From NCBI GenBank assembly GCA_002110485.1, contig MOWL01000070.1, forward strand, positions 434,001-498,000: a stretch of DNA of 64,000 nt, given 5' to 3'. The position numbers and the translations under genes were made by a program. How positions within the stretch are numbered: position 1 is the first letter of the stretch; each line of letters opens with the position of its first letter. The notes under the pieces were generated by a model. That model ran no database searches. It was not told where the DNA came from and worked only from the letters and a program-made list of their open reading frames with translations. The stretch is from Emergomyces orientalis. Taxonomy: Eukaryota; Ascomycota; Eurotiomycetes; Onygenales; Ajellomycetaceae. This document shows, in pieces, positions 24,520 through 35,780 of the stretch.

Positions 24520-26536
24520 TTTGGCTGGGGTCTTTTTGGTTTTGGGCTGGGAAGATTGAAAAGTATAGTGTTAAAGGATTTGGAGCGTGTGTTTGATTGA
24601 ATGCTTTTTCTTTTGCTTTGTCTTTGATGCTGATGTTGTTGTTGATGGTGGAGAAATAAAATGGATTGAAGAGGGAATTTCAATGGGTTTATATGCTTTT
24701 TTCGAGCCTTCAGTTTTCTGAATCCGTTCCAAAAATATCACCGAAGCTATCAAGAGCCTCTGCAATATCGTCGATCCTCTCCCTACGTTTGAAATACGAA
24801 TATTCTCCTGGTCCGCAGTGCGATGTCGTTGACCTCCCCAGCAGGCTGCGCTGCATATTCTCCTAAAACCAGACACAGTCTCACTAACAGCGTTGTCCGG
24901 AGGCATCATACGAGAGGTAAGATAGCTGAACATCTGGATGCGCAGTTGTCATTCGGGCATTTCTCTCAGCCAGGATGTGACATTGTTTACCATAGCCACT
25001 AAATCATATACGATGATGCTGAGTTGCCAGGGTCCAATGGCAAAATGCCAGTCTCTGGTCGATATCTGACAACCCTGAGCTGCAATGATCATCGGTAGGC
25101 AGGATAGCATGATGCCGGCTGTGGTGGCCATGGGCAACAATAGTACACGCAGAGAGCTAGAGAGAGCAGAGAGAGAGAAATTCTGCGATTGAGATGGAAT
25201 GTTTCCCTCGCTTCTTTGGAAAAACAGGGCAAAGATCTCGTATGACTTCATGGATTAAAATGGTCTTGGTTGCATAACACCGAAGCACCTTCTTCGAGTT
25301 ATCCCTGCTTCTATGAAACAGATTATTTTCGCGGCCGTATACCCCCATTGGGGATAACCGCAGATTTGAGCGGCTCCGACAGACTCATGTCCATTGCATG
25401 ATAGATTGTTGCCCGTGCCGGGCCGCAGCAAAGCCGAGCCAAAACAAGATTTATTGTTCAGAATAGGACATTATCAGACAGGGACATACCTGCAGCACGA
25501 CGCTCGGATCTCATAACCTTCGTGTTTCGAAACAGAGAGCGGCGCTCCCAAGTTTGTGAAGCCCGGTAATAATGGCAATCAAAACAAGCTCCTTCAGCAC
25601 GGTTTAACCTGGGCCAGGTGCAAGATCTATTTTTAGCCAAACTTGATCGTATACCTGAAGTTCGTGAAGTGGTCTTTATTTGCTGGCGGGCAGTCGTTTG
25701 ACTCGTATTCGGAGATATAAAAGTCCAGCAATATTCTAAGCCGCGCTCTCACGGAGTTCTTGTTTTATCAAAGCAAACGGAAATGACCAGTTCATCGTTG
25801 ATTTGTTGCACCTATACGGGAGGGACAAGGGTCCCCATATCTGTGAACTGCTTGAAGCTCGTCCCGAACAACGTGCTCCGCCTGGTGGTCTTCATGCTTG
25901 TACACGTAAACCCTACCCACGAATGAAACACCCGTACCGCATAGTGATGAGGCGGATGCCTTTGCAAACATCGGGCATTATCTCTTAGTTTGATCATTAA
26001 AGTAGTCGAAATGCCCTTTTCAGCTGAAACAATAGCAAGAGTGTAGAGGGCGTGCTCGGAATTTCGGTGATCCAAAAAAAGACATTGGTTTTACGGCAAG
26101 GCTGAAGCATTGCCCGTCTGCCCTCAGGGCGGGAACCCTGCACACGGGACTTTGTCTAAAGTACTAATCATCATTAAAGAGAGGGGTCAGCAATATTACC
26201 ACTAGGCCAAAAGAATCAAGCTTTCAATCCTTCAAACTTCCTCTGGCCGCAGGGTTTCTGCCAAGTGGCCTGGATGATAATTTACTGGGTAACTTACACG
26301 TTGGAAAGTGGTAGTAGTCAGCAGGCGAGGGAAGATCTCGCGCGACGTTACGGAGTAACTAGTAAGTTAGTTACTTGGCTCCTCATGCAGCAGTGTACTC
26401 TTCAAGCAGGCTTACCGTTGGACGCGGTGCAAAAAAAAGTCAAACATGATTCCAGATATGGGCTCGCAATTTCCGGAGCTATGATCAATTATTCTCACCA
26501 TCCACACACACATATCACTACTACTCTCACTAACAT

Positions 26537-26669
26537 ATTTCACCACGAACTCGAACACACCGCGACCTCTGAGAAGTGACTTGTAAGAGAAACATAGCAA
26601 ACATTACAAGGTACCTTCCCATACTAACACCAGTGTGCTGGTACAAAGTGTTCGAGGTCGTGGTGAAAT
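26537..26669. repeat. Inverted repeat, 22-bp arms
   Basis: The arms 26537-26558 and 26648-26669 are reverse complements at 21 of 22 positions, separated by 89 bp. It could be a relic of a small inverted-repeat element or a cruciform-forming site. No flanking target duplication was evident by eye. Confidence 0.75.
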
Positions 26670-26675
26670 GGGGTT

Positions 26676-26764
26676 AAGGGTAGGTTAGAGTTAGAGTCAG
26701 GATTAGATCAGGATTAGAGCTTAGGAATTAGAGCTTAGGTTAAGATTAGGGTTAGATGGTAAGG
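26676..26764 (+). repeat. Degenerate interstitial telomere-like tract (TTAGGG/TTAGAG variants)
   Basis: The stretch consists of imperfect GGTTAG-, TTAGAG- and TTAGGG-like hexamers, including two near-identical copies of ATTAGAGCTTAGG. Filamentous fungal telomeres use TTAGGG, so this may be a decayed interstitial telomeric patch or a simple minisatellite. Confidence 0.6.
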
Positions 26765-27332
26765 GCCGTGAGAAATGTTGAAAAATCACCTTATTAAAGA
26801 GTATAAAGATGATGTGTGGATCATATGTGAGATGGTTTTAATGAGGTGAGATGAGATGATGATTAGGAAGTGGAACTACGCTGAAGGCTTTTGCAGCCGA
26901 AAATTGGAGTCATGTTCAACTTTTTTTGCAGCCATGTTCAAGTGTACGCCCAGTTCAATCTCTTCTCATTAATTCTCCAGTCTTATTTTTGTTGTCTTGC
27001 CCTTGCTAGGCCGCATCACATGCAGACTGGCTGTGCCGTAACGGATATCCATGCATGACTTTTTGCCCTGCAGATTTGTTCACTTCCTGTCCTTTGTGCT
27101 TGCAATGTTGCTTCATTTCGACAGTTTTGAATCATTTAAAGTTAAGTAAAATCTGAGCTCTCTACTAGGATATGCGAGATATCATGACTGACTGACATTT
27201 CCAAGTCACTTTGTTAATTTCATTTTTCATTCTATATATTTGTATATATATACGCGATGAACTACCTTTTATCTGGTATAATTTGGAGCCCGCACTTAAT
27301 GTACACGCACAAGCAAGTGATTGTACAATTTA

Positions 27333-28908
27333 TCATGGGCTAATCCACTCTATCTGTTCACATGAACTCATCTGCGCAACCGTCTGATTAATCCTTTCCG
27401 TAACCCAGCCTGATACAAACCCGGGCTTTCTAACACCTCGTTTCGGCAGCTTCGAAGTCCGGCAAGTTTTCGCCGCGTAGGAATACTGAACGCATTCCGC
27501 ATCATCGGCGCATCGCGCCGCACAATCTTTAGCGCCCCGGGCCTCCTTGATGATATCAGGGGAAATGTTATCCCAATCTTGTTCGAGTTTGCTGAATCCC
27601 TGCCAGACGAGCTTTTGAAACACATCACGATGCAAGAGGAGCTTATTTTCACTCTTTTTTGTTTTTATATAAAAAAACCCCCGGTCAGCGTCAATGTTAA
27701 ATCTGCTTCACTGATCCAGCTATCAGAAAGCTTACCTCCTTACGCCAATTCTTCTCAAAATCCCAAACCGCCTGAATTTCATCCGGATCCATATGGTGGT
27801 AAGTTACCGGAGGATAGCACCAGGGGTGCTTTCCAAGTTTCTCTGAAAAATGATCAAAAGTCCACGGCCTCGAACCCTGAAGCATGGGCCAAGACCAGTG
27901 AAGGTCAACACCTGCGTCGTGCAATGCCTTCCCCAGCACACAGTCACCCGCCCATTGCTCACCGGTAATTACATCCCATTCCTTCACGCGAGTGGAATGG
28001 TATTCCGTGAGCAATTTCAACGCCGGATGTGAGAGAATGTATCCTGATCCTCCGTGGGCGAAAAGAATGTCGCCAGCCATCGTTGGGCTGCCCAGGTAAT
28101 ATGGTTCACTCGCGTTGAATTGGTCCAGCCAGGCGAGTAAATTCGGCCAGACGATATACGTGTCCGCCTCCATGAAGACGTACCACTTGGCATTTGCTCG
28201 GGCTTTGAGCGTCTCGTGCATCATGGGGAGGAACTTCCACTTGTCTAAGACCCAGCCCCTGTTGTTTGGCTTTCCGAAAGGGGTACTCTCATCGTCTGTC
28301 ACATTCCATGCCGACAAGACTTTCCTCCCTGAATCACGTAGGCTGGTATATAGTTCAAATTCGGGATTTGTATTTTTGATATTGTCATCAACGCTTCGGA
28401 GAACATCATAGGTATGAAACCCAGATATATCTTCATCATAGTCGGAAAATAGTGTGAAGTAAGGGACGCACTGTAAGGTGGTGTTGAAGTGAATGGGAAG
28501 TTTTCTTAAGGCTTCAGTCGCACCGGTTTTCAAGATAACATGAACATCTTGTAGGCCGGGAAGCGAGGGGCACTTGGTTTCCTCCGGTGGGGAAGGGAGA
28601 GGGATATGTAACGACGCATTGGGTGTCCATCCTTGATGATATGTATAGCCATACGTCCGCCAGAGCAGATAGCCACCCACTAAAACATTAAATCCAAGGG
28701 AAAGGAGACAGATCCATCGTCGCGAAGGTCTGTATCCGACGCGTAAGGATTCCATGAACGGAGGCCTCTGATGCGATTTCGAATGGATTACCTTCTCAAT
28801 GGTAGGTGTTGCATCGGTGTGTTGTTCTAGAGGCAGTTTATAAAACAATGCCGGAAGCAGAGGTCTGATGGTCCATCCATGGATGCGCCTCGAGGCGGCA
28901 AAAAGCAT
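27333..28908 (-). CDS. GT31-like glycosyltransferase with C-terminal PAN/Apple domain
   Basis: Exons 27736-28908 and 27333-27641 are joined over a 94-bp intron (GTAAGC...ATAAG), giving 493 residues from the ATG at 28908; a start at residue 52 is also possible. One membrane helix (about 64-86) after basic residues gives a type II Golgi topology. The lumenal domain carries a DXD-like E247-A248-D249 (WYVFMEADTY), HGGSGY at 285-290 and GEQWAGDCVLG near 316-326, the fringe/galactosyltransferase-31 pattern of fungal proteins. Exon 2 encodes a Cys-rich PAN/Apple-like segment (AKDCAARCADDAECVQYSY). It probably transfers a sugar onto glycans in the secretory pathway, with PAN as a carbohydrate- or protein-binding module. 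Donor and acceptor are unknown. Confidence 0.85.
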
Positions 28909-30176
28909 GATCGCCTCCTCATTTCCACGGGTCTACGAAGCGGCTCAACGGCCAGGAAGACACTCGAGGTCCCTCAGGGCGACAACCTCGCCGTGACTGA
29001 GATCCTTACAACTACGTCGATTGAATTGGATTCCTTCCGGATATACGAATATCTGACAGAATTTGTCCGGTAAGCAGAGAGTTCCAAAGCCCTCTTTGGA
29101 GAACAACCCGGCGCTATCATCGGGCGTCCGGTTCTAATCCATGCAATAGCTTGTCCACAACCTCTATGAAACGACGGTATTCCCTGCCGCTGTAGCTGCT
29201 ATAGCCGGTTGCTGGAGATCTGTGACATATTGGAAATGGAGCCATTGGCCATACTGTGGATACATCTAAATGTAACTTCCCAACTATGAAAATCCTTCCT
29301 ATTTCGCAATATGGAAATAACGCCAGGGTAAAGAAGAGCCAATCCTTTAGGGAGCCTGGCACGCAAAAAAAAAATTATATATATTCTAATAAGAAACTTC
29401 TAGTATTTGAGCAATATCCGGATGATTCGCAGGGTCCAAGACACTTGAGCGGTGTAAGTTAGAAGACAATGGGATATGCAACTCAAAGTGGTGGAGGTTT
29501 TGCGGATTGTAGACATGAGCCAAAAGAACCACTGAAAACGATGTGTGCTGAGTGACTGCTCAGGTATTCTTGATATATATTTCGCCAAGTTGTCGTAGAA
29601 ATTTGCAGAACCCAGAGCTATTCACTCCTTTGTTTAGATAAGGTTTTGTGGCTGTCCAACAAGTTTATTTATTTATTCCTGAGACAGTTAAAGCACTTTT
29701 TAGTGCAGTGAGTTAACCAGTGGCCTGTTTAAAGTTCCACGCAGATGATACCCAGAGGCGAGCGAGGAAATATCATATCAGCAGTATTAACAAGATCTAT
29801 TTATATTTAGTAGGAAACACATCTTGTTAAAGCGCTTTCAATCAAGTTCCTGTCATTCACATAAACAGAAAACCAAAATATTTTTTTAAAAAAATACGAA
29901 AACTAAACTGTTAAAGAACTCTACTCCAGGCCCGGCCATCTGGAACTCGGACAGCTTAGTCATTCCTTGAGCTCCCCAAGGCGACTCAAGGCCTCCAGTC
30001 GAAACCACTTCCAACTGCCTGTCTTTTTTGGAACAATTCATTTCTTGATTTCAACCCTCTCTTATTGACTACCTAGCTCCTTAGAGTTTACAATGCTACG
30101 TTTCCCAGGATTCTAAATCACAAGCATAATCTCCACCTCAACCCCTTACCCTCGGTATTCCCCTGTGACCACTACT
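28909..30176. other. Divergent promoter spacer between GT31 and NOSIP-like genes
   Basis: About 1.3 kb of AT-rich DNA with A/T runs and no supportable gene. The small plus-strand frame at its left end is antisense to the GT31 5' region. Confidence 0.5.
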
Positions 30177-31498
30177 ATGGCGCATTCTAAACGCAACACG
30201 TCTCTCCCACACTTCACCTCCTACGAACGCTCTCTCCTTCGCTCCACCTGGGGAACTCAGCGCACACGCCTTTCCCGAGAATCATTCCTCCCTTTCTCCT
30301 CATGTCGACTATGTCTTCTCCCCGCCCGTGCCCCCGTCGTCGCCTGCGCCACGAGCGGAGATATATTTTGTCGCGAATGCGCCGTGAACGATCTCCTCGC
30401 CCAACGCAAAGAGATTAAAAGATTAGAGAAAGAACGGGAGCTAGCGGAGCGGGATAAAGAAGATGGAGAGGGCCGGTTAGCTGAGGAGGCGCGTGAGCGG
30501 GAATTGAGAGAGTTTGAAATGGTAAGCATGGGCTTGGAAGAGAGGAAGCGGAAACTGGGCACAGATAGGGATAGGGGTGGTGGGCAAGATGGAAATCCCA
30601 ACGGAGAGCTGGCGAGGAAGAGGAGGAAAGGATTTGAGCTGGATGAAGAGACTATGAGGAGTATTGCGCAAGAGGAAAGGGAGAAGATTCGGAAGGAGAT
30701 TGAGAGAGAAAAGGTGAGATACTCATTCCCACCCCCTGGCCGGTCGTTGAACCAAACGAAGGAAAGTTCTTTTTTTATGGCTATTGTTGACAGATCATGC
30801 ACATTCTTTGGTTTCGTTAGAGCGAATCTTCAAAATCTCAGCTTCCTTCATTCTGGGTTCCTTCACTCACTCCGTCCACCACCAACGGTCCGCACAATGG
30901 AAAACCAGTCAAGCTGGCACCTTTATGCCCCGCCTCCACGCCTGAAAACAAGCACAACTATTCATTGAAGGGGCTTGTTACTGTCAATTTCGCCGAGGAT
31001 AAAGATGACCAATCTGGTGAAACGATACGGATATGTCCAAGCTGTAAAAAGGGGTTAAGCAATGGCGTGAAAGCGATATGTACGTTTTTTTTCCCCCTTG
31101 CCTTTTCCTTTCTCAGCACCGCAGAATGCCTACATCCATCCATTTACAACTTTCTCTATCGAAATCAACTAATCGGAACTAAATGACAAAAAGTAACAAA
31201 ACCGTGTGGACATGTAATCTGTAAACCATGCGTGGATAAATTCATGACGCCAGATCAGAATCCTGATCCGCATGGTACTGATCTGGAAGATAAAGAAATG
31301 CATGGCAGGGTACTTTGCTTTGTGTGCGAGACAGACGTTACGGAGCGGAAGGCAAACAAAGAGCCAAAGGAAGGAAAGAAGGATAAGGACAAGGACAAAA
31401 TCCGACCTGGCTTAGTCACAATTAATAGCGAAGGGACTGGTTTCGCTGGTGGAGGTGCGAATATGGCGAAGAAGGCTGGCACAGCTTTCCAGTGTTAA
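30177..31498 (+). CDS. NOSIP-like split U-box/RING E3 ubiquitin ligase
   Basis: Exons 30177-30713, 30821-31079 and 31194-31498 (introns 107 and 114 bp) join in frame to give 366 residues from ATG MAHSKRNTSLPHFTSYERSL. The N-terminus carries half a U-box-like finger (SCRLCLLPAR...DIFCRECAVNDLL), then a charged coiled coil rich in Glu/Arg/Lys (about 75-180), then PSFWVPSLTPST. The C-terminal part has the second zinc-finger-like half: CPSCKKGL, LTKPCGHVICKPCVDKF and CFVCETDV. This arrangement matches the NOSIP family, nuclear E3 ligases linked to splicing complexes in eukaryotes. Intron 2 splits the LTKPCGH motif, which confirms the splice choice. The substrate is unknown. Confidence 0.9.
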
Positions 31499-31754
31499 TA
31501 TCTAGGGCTCCTTTTATGTTAGGTTTTTCTCTATATGTATTATACGTGGTTTGCACGTTCCTGGTTGCTCAGATATATAAACAAGGCGGCGTTTATGACT
31601 GTGCCATAATATTATATATATACGCTCAAAGCTGCAGGAAATAACCCGAAAAGAGGCTCAAAACTTGAAAAAATACCGCTCTAACTACAATTCAGTCCCA
31701 TCTTACACATACCCCATTGAATGACGAACCCAGAAATGAAAGAGATCTATACAT

Positions 31755-32786
31755 TCAAGACGAGCGGATCGCCTTATTATTGCTGTTTTGTGCGAATTGC
31801 CTGACAAGGATCTCACACTTGACTTCCTTGCACAGCTTCTTCCTCCGATCCGCAGGAAGCTGCGACGCGAATTCCAAACCGCTAGCCCTTTCAACTGCCT
31901 CCAGCGGGACCTCAAACTCCGTTAGGCTCTTCTCATTTGGAATGCGCGCATTGGGTAGGACGAAAGCACCCAAGCTGACCTTCCCACCCGTAGACCCATC
32001 CTCCGCAAAAATAACTTTGTAAAAGTGCGTGGGCACCGCAACATTTGGCGGGTTTCCAATAACCTCATACGTAACCTTCCACTTCCCATCCGCCGGATCG
32101 CGCTTGGGCAGATACAACGGACCCGTTACGATTCTCACAGACGGATACACCTGAGTCAGCCTGCGGCAGAAATCCTCGAAATGCGACCAGTAATCGCGAT
32201 TGAACCCTTCGCCGACCTGCGGGCACATATTTGCTAGGGAGAAAGTTGCGTTCATGGCATCCTGGCTCCACTTGGCGTCTGCGGCTGGTACTTGGTGGCC
32301 GCGGTCATAACCGGAGCGGAAGTAATCGTTTAGACGGGCGCGGAAGGCCTGTGGGATGGTTTGCTCTTCGTAGAAGGTGCTCCGTTTGCGGTCAGCGTTG
32401 TTTTCGGCGAGGGATTCCGCGGTAATGTGTTCGGCGACCCAGGAAGGGTTGCGGGTTCGTCGGTCGAAGGCGCTGGCGAGGGGGAGGCTGGTTACTGCGT
32501 CTGCGACTGGGCCGGGGAAGCCATATTGGAATAACCCGGCTGGATCGACTGGGGATGTTGTAGCGCGGGATGGTGCGAGGGCGGGGCTTTGGGGTTGGTG
32601 TGGTGGAGGGATTGATGTTGTGGTGGTAGTTGTGGTTGTTGTCGTTGGTGGTGGAAGCCGAGTGGTGGAGGGAGCGTGGGAGCCTAACTGCTGCTGGCGG
32701 TTCTGGGAAGAATATATGAAGGCGGTGACACCAGCTCCGGTAGCTGCGCTGGCAGCGGCTATTATAGCGAAGGTAGCCTTGGACAT
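31755..32786 (-). CDS. NUC1: Mitochondrial DNA/RNA endonuclease Nuc1 (EndoG family)
   Basis: Single exon, 343 residues. The N-terminus has an alanine/glycine-rich hydrophobic segment (about 6-25) fit for a mitochondrial signal anchor, then a Thr-run and Pro-rich linker (about 40-80). The DNA/RNA non-specific endonuclease fold follows. The active-site motif is DRGHQVPAAD at 161-170, with catalytic H164; the usual DRGHLAPAAD is changed at two positions, neither catalytic. The metal-binding segment TFSLANMCPQ follows at 181-190. EndoG/Nuc1 acts in mitochondrial recombination and in programmed cell death. The 3' end faces the NOSIP-like gene 256 bp away. Confidence 0.95.
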   Translation of the reverse strand: MSKATFAIIAAASAATGAGVTAFIYSSQNRQQQLGSHAPSTTRLPPPTTTTTTTTTTSIPPPHQPQSPALAPSRATTSPVDPAGLFQYGFPGPVADAVTSLPLASAFDRRTRNPSWVAEHITAESLAENNADRKRSTFYEEQTIPQAFRARLNDYFRSGYDRGHQVPAADAKWSQDAMNATFSLANMCPQVGEGFNRDYWSHFEDFCRRLTQVYPSVRIVTGPLYLPKRDPADGKWKVTYEVIGNPPNVAVPTHFYKVIFAEDGSTGGKVSLGAFVLPNARIPNEKSLTEFEVPLEAVERASGLEFASQLPADRRKKLCKEVKCEILVRQFAQNSNNKAIRSS

Positions 32787-33587
32787 TATGTATTTTATTT
32801 ATTTATTTATTTTATTTTCTCTCCTGTCCAGCTGAAGATATATAATGAGAGACAACAAAAGAAAAAGAGAGCTGGCGCAACAAGCGAAGGGGTGAGCAGC
32901 CTCTTCTAACTCAGCTGACAACCTTTGAAGCGAAGTAGATGTCCACGTGTTTTTTCCCGTTTCTTCAAATTTCAAAAAAATCAATTCACGACTCCACGAT
33001 GTTTCCGCATCCGGTAAAGGACAGGGATCACAGGAAGATCAGGTGCAGAACGGGTTTTACGTAAGCCAATCAGACATTGTGCAGCATGTCAAAATAAGCT
33101 CTGTCCAATGATAACGCGTTAATTCCCCATGACAGTCGGGCAACATTGTGCTGACAAAGCAAAAGTACCTCCACAACAGCGGAAATAGAAGTACCCTGGG
33201 AGCTACGCTATTCCTGTTAGGGTTAAGAAGGGGGATGTGTCCAGGCGAAATCATATAGCACGTGACTTGGATCTGCCCGCGATGAAATCACTTCTGGCCG
33301 CCGGAAAGAGAAAGAAGGCCCAACCCGTGCCTCTTCTTATCTACGCCGATAACTTACTCTTATATATAGATGCGGAATACCCGCTGCTGCATGACTATAT
33401 ATATAGCCCCTGTCTACCTTATTCTTCTCTACGACGCTCGTTACTGGCCCATATCCCCCTCTTTGCAATTCCTCAGCCCATGACTTGGCTCCCTGCTCTT
33501 AACCTTGCTGTGACTGGTGTCCTTGGGTTACGTAGCAGGCCCGACTGACGAAGTGGTTTATAATCTTATCCTTCGCATACCATCAGT
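32787..33587. promoter_or_regulatory. Divergent promoter between NUC1 and the ZIP transporter
   Basis: An 800-bp interval between diverging starts. It has AT-rich TATATA-type stretches near 33360 and 33405 and pyrimidine tracts. No specific operator could be assigned; a 103-codon frame inside looks non-coding. Confidence 0.5.
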
Positions 33588-35189
33588 ATGGGTTTGGACA
33601 ATGATACCCGGGGGTGGATTATGAGTTGTGTCAGTGGTGTTGGTAGGTGTTTCCTGATGTTCACCGTCCGCTAGAATATCTGGTTGCTAACCCAATACCC
33701 ACATAGCTTGCATGCTTGGGTCCAGCATTATCTGTGTGGATGTCATTGCGAGGAACTGCTTAGGGTATAAAAACTTCAAGATCGCTGATAACAATGTATT
33801 TCTGGCATCGTCGCTGAGTTTGAGCTCCGGGGTTTTGGTGAGTAAACGCGAGGGTCTCGTTATTTCTCCAACAGGAACTGACAAACATGACAGCTTATCA
33901 CCTCTCTCTATAGCATGCTACCAACGTCCAAAGCTTATTTTATCAAAGCCGGACTCTCTCCTAGCGCTGCTGCATCCGCCTTAATCGGACTCTTTTTGGC
34001 TGGCGTTGTTATCATACAGCTCGTTTCCTCCTTCATTCATCGCCATATCCCGTCCCACGTGGTTGACTGTATGCACACGCATGAGAACATTATTAAAGGG
34101 CATGAAGCAGGAAATGGGACTATCGAAGAGCATCATCACCATCATCAGGCTGAGCATAATCCAGGGTTAAAGTCACCGAGAACCACTGCAACTGAACGTA
34201 CGGCTTTGCTACCCCGTGACGCGCTATCTGGAGCACCATCCACACAACCCTCTACCCACGAGACCCAGGCGTCGAAAACATTAGTCCCATACTCAGAGTT
34301 ACCGCTCACCTCCCGTTTAAAACGGCAAATCACCTCTCTTGTCGGTGGGAACAAGCCCTTCTGCGACCAGTACGGCCCCTGCTATGGTATATCGCACGCA
34401 TGTGGAAAGGAATGCCACAAGATTTTGGCCCAGAGGAATATGAAACATACGACCTCCCGAGATAACATTATGAGCCCGCAAGCCCTTGAAGCAGCGGGCG
34501 GTGGTACTTCAGATACCCAATCCCCCTCCCGCTCCGTATCAGACATCCGCCGATCAAGGACCGTTTCAAGAGACGGAAATAGATCGCTAAGTATCCATGG
34601 CCTTGACGGTTACTTTGGCGACCAGGCCCTACTACCACCCCACTCCTCAGATGCAATTACTCACCACCACCACGTTCCCCAAAACGCATTCCTAGCCATC
34701 GGTCTCCAAACATCATTGGCTATTGCCCTCCACAAGCTCCCTGAAGGCTTCATCACCTACGCAACAAACCACGCAAATCCAACCCTGGGATTCTCAGTCT
34801 TCATGGCCCTTTTCATCCACAACATCACAGAGGGATTCGCAATGTCTCTCCCTCTGTACCTGGCCCTCAATTCGAAATTAAAAGCTATGCTGTGGTCCAG
34901 CTTGCTAGGTGGCGTGAGCCAACCAGCCGGAGCCGGACTCGCAGCTTTATGGATATGGGGCGCTGGGAAAGCAACTGGTGGTGCTAGCAATGGTGCGAGT
35001 GCCGATACCGATAACCTGTCTTGGGCTGTATATGGAGGCATGTTTGCCGCGACAGCGGGCGTGATGACGAGTGTTTCCTTGCAGCTCTTCTCCGAAGGGT
35101 TGGTGTTGTCACATAATAGATCGCTCTGTATTGGATTCGCAATTTTGGGAATGGGTATTTTGGGATTCAGTTTCGCGTTAACCGCATGA
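33588..35189 (+). CDS. ZRT3: ZIP-family zinc transporter, vacuolar Zrt3 type
   Basis: Exons 33588-33642, 33707-33837 and 33894-35189 (introns 64 and 56 bp) give 493 residues. Helix I (MSCVSGVACMLGSSIICVDVI) is built across intron 1; intron 2 joins ASSLSLSSGVL to LITSLYSMLP. A further helix (ASALIGLFLAGVVIIQLVSSF) leads into a long hydrophilic loop with a His run (EEHHHHHQAEH) and a Cys/His cluster (CDQYGPCYGISHACGKECH). The ZIP core follows, with metal-site motifs HKLPEGF and HNITEGFAMSLPLYLAL, then three more helices. Zrt3 releases stored zinc from the yeast vacuole into the cytosol; the location here is inferred by similarity. The Cys/His loop may bind zinc. Confidence 0.92.
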
Positions 35190-35780
35190 AAAAAAATTGG
35201 AAACATTTAAAACTAACCAGGACAAGCAAATGGCCCAAGGAGCCGGCTTCTGCTCACCGTTTGGAGATGTGGTTTGTGACCTTTTGCCTTTTCCGTTTAT
35301 TTGTTTATCTTTGCTTCGCATACCATTTATCATCGATCGATTGATCAGATGTTGTGTCATGGTTCTATTTGGCGTTGTTGGGTCATTGGGTTAATGAGAC
35401 ATGTCCATTTCTAGACTTGGTTGGCAAGCATGCATCCTAAGTTTATGTTCAACAGCGTGTTGTTCTCATCATATCCCATATTTTTATTTTCATTTTTCCT
35501 TCGAAATATACCTTCGGGCTTGCTGTTCTTAATTATGCTTCATGGAATTGGTGCATGACTTAGATGAAGCTAGGATCTCAATGATATATCCCGGTTGAAA
35601 AAAATATATATATTCAAGTATGGCGTTGCATGCACGAAAACTAAGGGAAAACCACATCCGCGTTTTCGAGTGGCTGCTGTTAAGATTACATGTTCAAGCT
35701 CCGTAATCTGTGTATATAGCAAGCGCGAAAGCCATTATCACCAATATTCCACAATATTCCGTCCAGAAAACCTATCTTCC
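35190..35780. other. Convergent spacer between the ZIP transporter and NSRP1-like gene
   Basis: 3' UTRs of two converging genes, AT-rich with poly-T stretches. No gene was seen. Confidence 0.5.

Larger units (their letters stand above)
24520..27332. other. Gene-poor spacer upstream of the defensin gene
   Basis: About 2.8 kb. The first few hundred bases (minus-strand upstream side) must hold the defensin promoter and leader. The remainder has no supportable gene. It contains an inverted repeat and a telomere-like tract listed separately. A minus-strand frame at 24949-25251 has a hydrophobic stretch but no supporting signature. Confidence 0.5.

Noticed and set aside
24949..25251. 100-codon minus-strand frame with a hydrophobic segment near the defensin
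   Set aside because: A signal-peptide-like stretch is present, but there is no cysteine pattern, no splice support and no recognised family.
26265..26579. 104-codon plus-strand frame in the gene-poor region
   Set aside because: It begins at GTG, has no domain, and its 3' part overlaps the inverted repeat.
28879..29073. Plus-strand frame over the GT31 5' end
   Set aside because: It is antisense to the GT31 start and its promoter and has no features of its own.
33237..33548. 103-codon plus-strand frame between NUC1 and the ZIP transporter
   Set aside because: It sits in a divergent promoter, is rich in TATATA-type sequence and has no recognisable domain.
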